In this document: piece after piece, positions 61,820 to 64,000 of the stretch
Layout of the letters: the number at the start of each line of letters is the position of its first letter
How positions within the stretch are numbered: the stretch's first letter is position 1
Assembly (NCBI GenBank): GCA_964410285.1
Contig: CAYPFR010000010.1
Span: 8,343-72,342 of the forward strand
DNA length: 64,000 nt
From: Fretibacter sp964410285
GTDB lineage: Bacteria > Pseudomonadota > Alphaproteobacteria > Caulobacterales > Maricaulaceae
Direction: 5' to 3'
Position numbers and translations under genes: made by a program
The notes under the pieces: generated by a model
What the model was told of the DNA's origin: nothing
What the model saw: the letters and a program-made list of their open reading frames with translations, nothing else
Database searches by the model: none

Positions 61820-62110
61820 ATGACTAAACAAACTTTAAACCTAACGAAGCACGCCACGACACGCATGCAACAACGTGGAATCAGAAGCATATATATGGAC
61901 TACCTTTTTAAATATGCTGATTGCTACGAATATGCAGGCAGCGGAAGTGAGCGTGTATATATTTCTACTCGTGAATTTAATTGCTTAAATAGTGCGGGTG
62001 TTATTCCGGCGGATATTTTGTCGAAAATTCGAAATTTATGCGTCATTATTAAAGATAATGTTGTGGTTACGGCCATGCATAGAACCCGCCGCCCGCGTCG
62101 CTGCAATTAA
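61820..62110 (+). CDS. DUF4258-like small protein, 96 aa
   Basis: Starts with a hydrophobic strand and KHATTRMQQRGI, ends VVVTAMHRTRRPRR, the layout of DUF4258/RelE-type small proteins. Very basic. GGAG lies 7 bases before the ATG. Followed after 14 bases by a 550-codon gene. It could be a toxin of the RelE fold, but no antitoxin is evident beside it. Confidence 0.6.
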   Translation: MTKQTLNLTKHATTRMQQRGIRSIYMDYLFKYADCYEYAGSGSERVYISTREFNCLNSAGVIPADILSKIRNLCVIIKDNVVVTAMHRTRRPRRCN

Positions 62111-62124
62111 TTAGAGGGTTAGCC

Positions 62125-63777
62125 ATGAAAAAAAACAGATCAGATGGTTCTAAAACTGATACCTGGGATGATGTTGAAGGCACCCTTCATTCAAAATTAT
62201 CCACTGCAGATGCCTGGCAGATGGCCCAGAATCTTGGGTCTTTTGTTTCAGAAAAAAAGGGAAGCCTGTCACCGCAAAAATTTATCAGACGTATATTTGA
62301 GTCTGCATATGGTGACCTGGCGGAGAGAAAAATAAAAAATAGAAAGCGTTGGATCGTTTTACCTGAGGAAGTCAAGGGGCGCACAGCCCTAGATCTGAAA
62401 AACAACGACTTAGCTAAGGCTGGAAGTGATTTTAAGCAACTATCGAAGTCACTGGGATTATCACGTGTGGAATCTTTGTCGTTGTTGGTCAAAGAAACGA
62501 GCTTAGAACCTGCCTATCTGAAAGTTGCCAATTTAGAAAAGTCCGGTTTCAATTTGGTGGAAGACCTTTGCGCATCAATATCGAAAAAATATAACCTAAT
62601 TGACTATTACCAGACGCTAATAACTTTTGGCGTAAGTTGGAAAGAGTTAGACCCTAATGCTACTGATGAAAAATCCCTCCGACGAGCAGTTACTCGCATC
62701 ATCATTGATGATGGTGTTAAGATTAATCCAGTTGAAAACGGTGCGCCAGCACAGGTAAATAAATATAATTGGCCTGTGGGTTTTTCACTTTCCGGTAAAA
62801 AGAACATTCTCGACAACTTGGAAGAAAACCTATCTTTTAAGTATGAGAATAATTCCGACCTGATAGCTCTTGCGCCGACTGTCTTCTTAGGTGATTTATT
62901 TTTACCGAATCCGATCTTTAAAGTTCAGTACCCCAAAGAAGTTGGGCTAAAGAATTGGGAGATAGCAGAGCCTACGTCTTCGACTGAATTTGCAGAAACA
63001 CTGAAAGCCCAATTTGGTCATTTTCCTTTTTTTGAGGATCCATTGGAGGGCATAAAGATAGATGATTTTGAATTCAAATATGAACATTGTAGAAAAAAGT
63101 ATGAAGGTTGGACCAAGCTTATAGAACAGCAAGCTAGCGATGTGAGGATTAGCTTTGCCGCGGGATACTCATTTCATCGAGTGTATGTAAGTTTACTACC
63201 GAGCACTGATGGCTCTGAGGTCATACCGTATATTATCATTTCGGGTGACCACGCTATTGATGGAACTGATTATTCTGCCTTACTATTGAAAAAAGTTAAG
63301 TCTCATTACTTCAATGGAAACCGTGACATTCATTTCGTTGATGAAGGACGTGTCGGTTTTTTTACTCTCTACGATGAAGCCGAATGGGAAAATGAGTTTT
63401 CGAAATTTTCGCCCCTTATTCAGACTGCTTTCCCCTTAAATTCACGCTCGGCCAATAGTCTGTTCAGCCATCGCTGTGATAAAAAAGGAAACTGGCTGAA
63501 GGAAGTTGGGGTCAATGATTTGTATGATAATTATAATCCGGTGTTTTACCCAAGCTTTCAATATTCAGCGGACACGTTAGTCAATTCAATTGAAGATAGC
63601 ATAATTGGGAAGCTTCATCGGCATTTATTGACCACAAAGCCTGAAGATTGCTTTTTGGCTAACCTTGATGACGAGGCTAAGTCGTTTACAGATAACCTGA
63701 GTTATTTTTTGAAAGAAATCCGTCAAAAAAACTCAGAGGTCGAAGATAACTTAAAGTCGTACTTTGATAGAAAATAG
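62125..63777 (+). CDS. Unrecognised protein, 550 aa
   Basis: No family recognised. N-terminal ~180 residues helical with an HTH-like piece (KQLSKSLGLSRVESLSLLVK); the rest mixed alpha/beta with VRISFAAGYSFHRVYVSLLP and YIIISGDHAI. No Walker motifs, no obvious nuclease motif, no membrane segment. AGAGGG precedes the ATG. Strong coding character and place after the DUF4258-like gene suggest a two-gene unit; a defence or regulatory role is only a guess. Confidence 0.68.
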   Translation: MKKNRSDGSKTDTWDDVEGTLHSKLSTADAWQMAQNLGSFVSEKKGSLSPQKFIRRIFESAYGDLAERKIKNRKRWIVLPEEVKGRTALDLKNNDLAKAGSDFKQLSKSLGLSRVESLSLLVKETSLEPAYLKVANLEKSGFNLVEDLCASISKKYNLIDYYQTLITFGVSWKELDPNATDEKSLRRAVTRIIIDDGVKINPVENGAPAQVNKYNWPVGFSLSGKKNILDNLEENLSFKYENNSDLIALAPTVFLGDLFLPNPIFKVQYPKEVGLKNWEIAEPTSSTEFAETLKAQFGHFPFFEDPLEGIKIDDFEFKYEHCRKKYEGWTKLIEQQASDVRISFAAGYSFHRVYVSLLPSTDGSEVIPYIIISGDHAIDGTDYSALLLKKVKSHYFNGNRDIHFVDEGRVGFFTLYDEAEWENEFSKFSPLIQTAFPLNSRSANSLFSHRCDKKGNWLKEVGVNDLYDNYNPVFYPSFQYSADTLVNSIEDSIIGKLHRHLLTTKPEDCFLANLDDEAKSFTDNLSYFLKEIRQKNSEVEDNLKSYFDRK

Positions 63778-63860
63778 TTGTGATGTTTAAACCCGATAAA
63801 ACTTTTAAATGTGTAGAGGTTGGGTAAGAATATCTCTAATTCGATGTAAACTTCATTGAG

Positions 63861-64000
63861 CTAATGGTTTTCCATGAGGGACCAGATCGGCGTTTTTGAA
63901 ATAAGACACGCCTCAACGCCGTCATTGGCAGCTCTGTTCTCTTGCAAAAGACCGGACAGTATTAAGGGCTCAATCACGCCGTTATAGAAGCCGTAAAGCG
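63861..64000 (-). CDS. 3' end of a minus-strand gene, unknown
   Basis: The minus strand is open from the window edge to TAG at 63861-63863. The visible ~46 codons end in SLLQ-type helical sequence (GVIEPLILSGLLQENRAAND, then ISKTPIWSLMENH). It converges on the 550-codon gene; the 83-base gap between them has no clear terminator. Family unknown. Confidence 0.6.
   Translation of the reverse strand, partial: LYGFYNGVIEPLILSGLLQENRAANDGVEACLISKTPIWSLMENH

Noticed and set aside
1..64000. CRISPR array or cas genes
   Set aside because: No regularly spaced repeats of 23-40 bases; the Cas4-like domain at 56.3 kb belongs to a TM0106-type fusion protein.

Overview
The window suggests an alphaproteobacterial chromosome: a mosaic Mu/P2 phage type common there, a matching Ner/Mor/GemA set, and a tRNA-anchored island. 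The genus cannot be fixed from the sequence. It holds three blocks: a type I restriction remnant (1-2679), a complete Mu-like transposable prophage (2680-41330), and the first ~22 kb of a tRNA-Thr-anchored genomic island carrying a large defence operon (41450 to beyond the right edge).

Left flank: the 3' part of an hsdR gene is followed after 8 bases by an HNH-endonuclease gene. The prophage starts 69 bases further on.

Prophage: its ends are exact. It starts with TG at 2680 and ends with CA at 41330 (38,651 bp), has 28-bp imperfect terminal inverted repeats (22/28 identical) and a 5-bp target duplication ATCAC (2675-2679 and 41331-41335). Apart from the repressor and a lipoprotein gene, everything is on the minus strand. 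From the early (right-hand) end it reads: S24-type repressor and lipoprotein (plus strand); three operators and the early promoter; Ner; four small coupled ORFs; MuA-type transposase; MuB ATPase; small regulators and Gam; many small ORFs; GemA; Mor-like activator; endolysin; nested spanins; terminase; DUF935 portal; Mu F; protease with internal scaffold start; cement and major capsid; then a P2-like contractile tail (V, W, J, I, fibre, sheath, tube, E/E', tape measure, U, X, D). The head is Mu-type and the tail P2-type. The right end carries accessory genes: a possible ADP-ribosyltransferase-like protein, a staphylococcal-nuclease-like protein, a CarF/TMEM189-type lipid desaturase, a small acidic protein, and a D12-class adenine methylase behind a hairpin-rich leader, in the place Mu uses for mom. 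A 19-bp palindromic element recurs before the endolysin gene and before the head protease gene and probably marks late promoters.

Island: a 3' fragment of tRNA-Thr(TGT) (41450-41497) is the left attachment site and is followed by a tyrosine integrase. Next comes a tightly packed plus-strand run with gaps or overlaps of at most 11 bases: a type ISP restriction-modification enzyme, a DUF2971 protein, an SF1 helicase (cut by a 10-N assembly gap), McrB (split by an in-frame TAA), McrC, a TM0106-type RecB-like nuclease-helicase, and an unfamiliar membrane protein with a QxK nuclease-like C-terminus. It looks like one composite defence operon. A DUF4258-like protein and a 550-residue unknown protein follow behind a triple direct repeat. 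The intact tRNA expected at the other island end lies outside the window.
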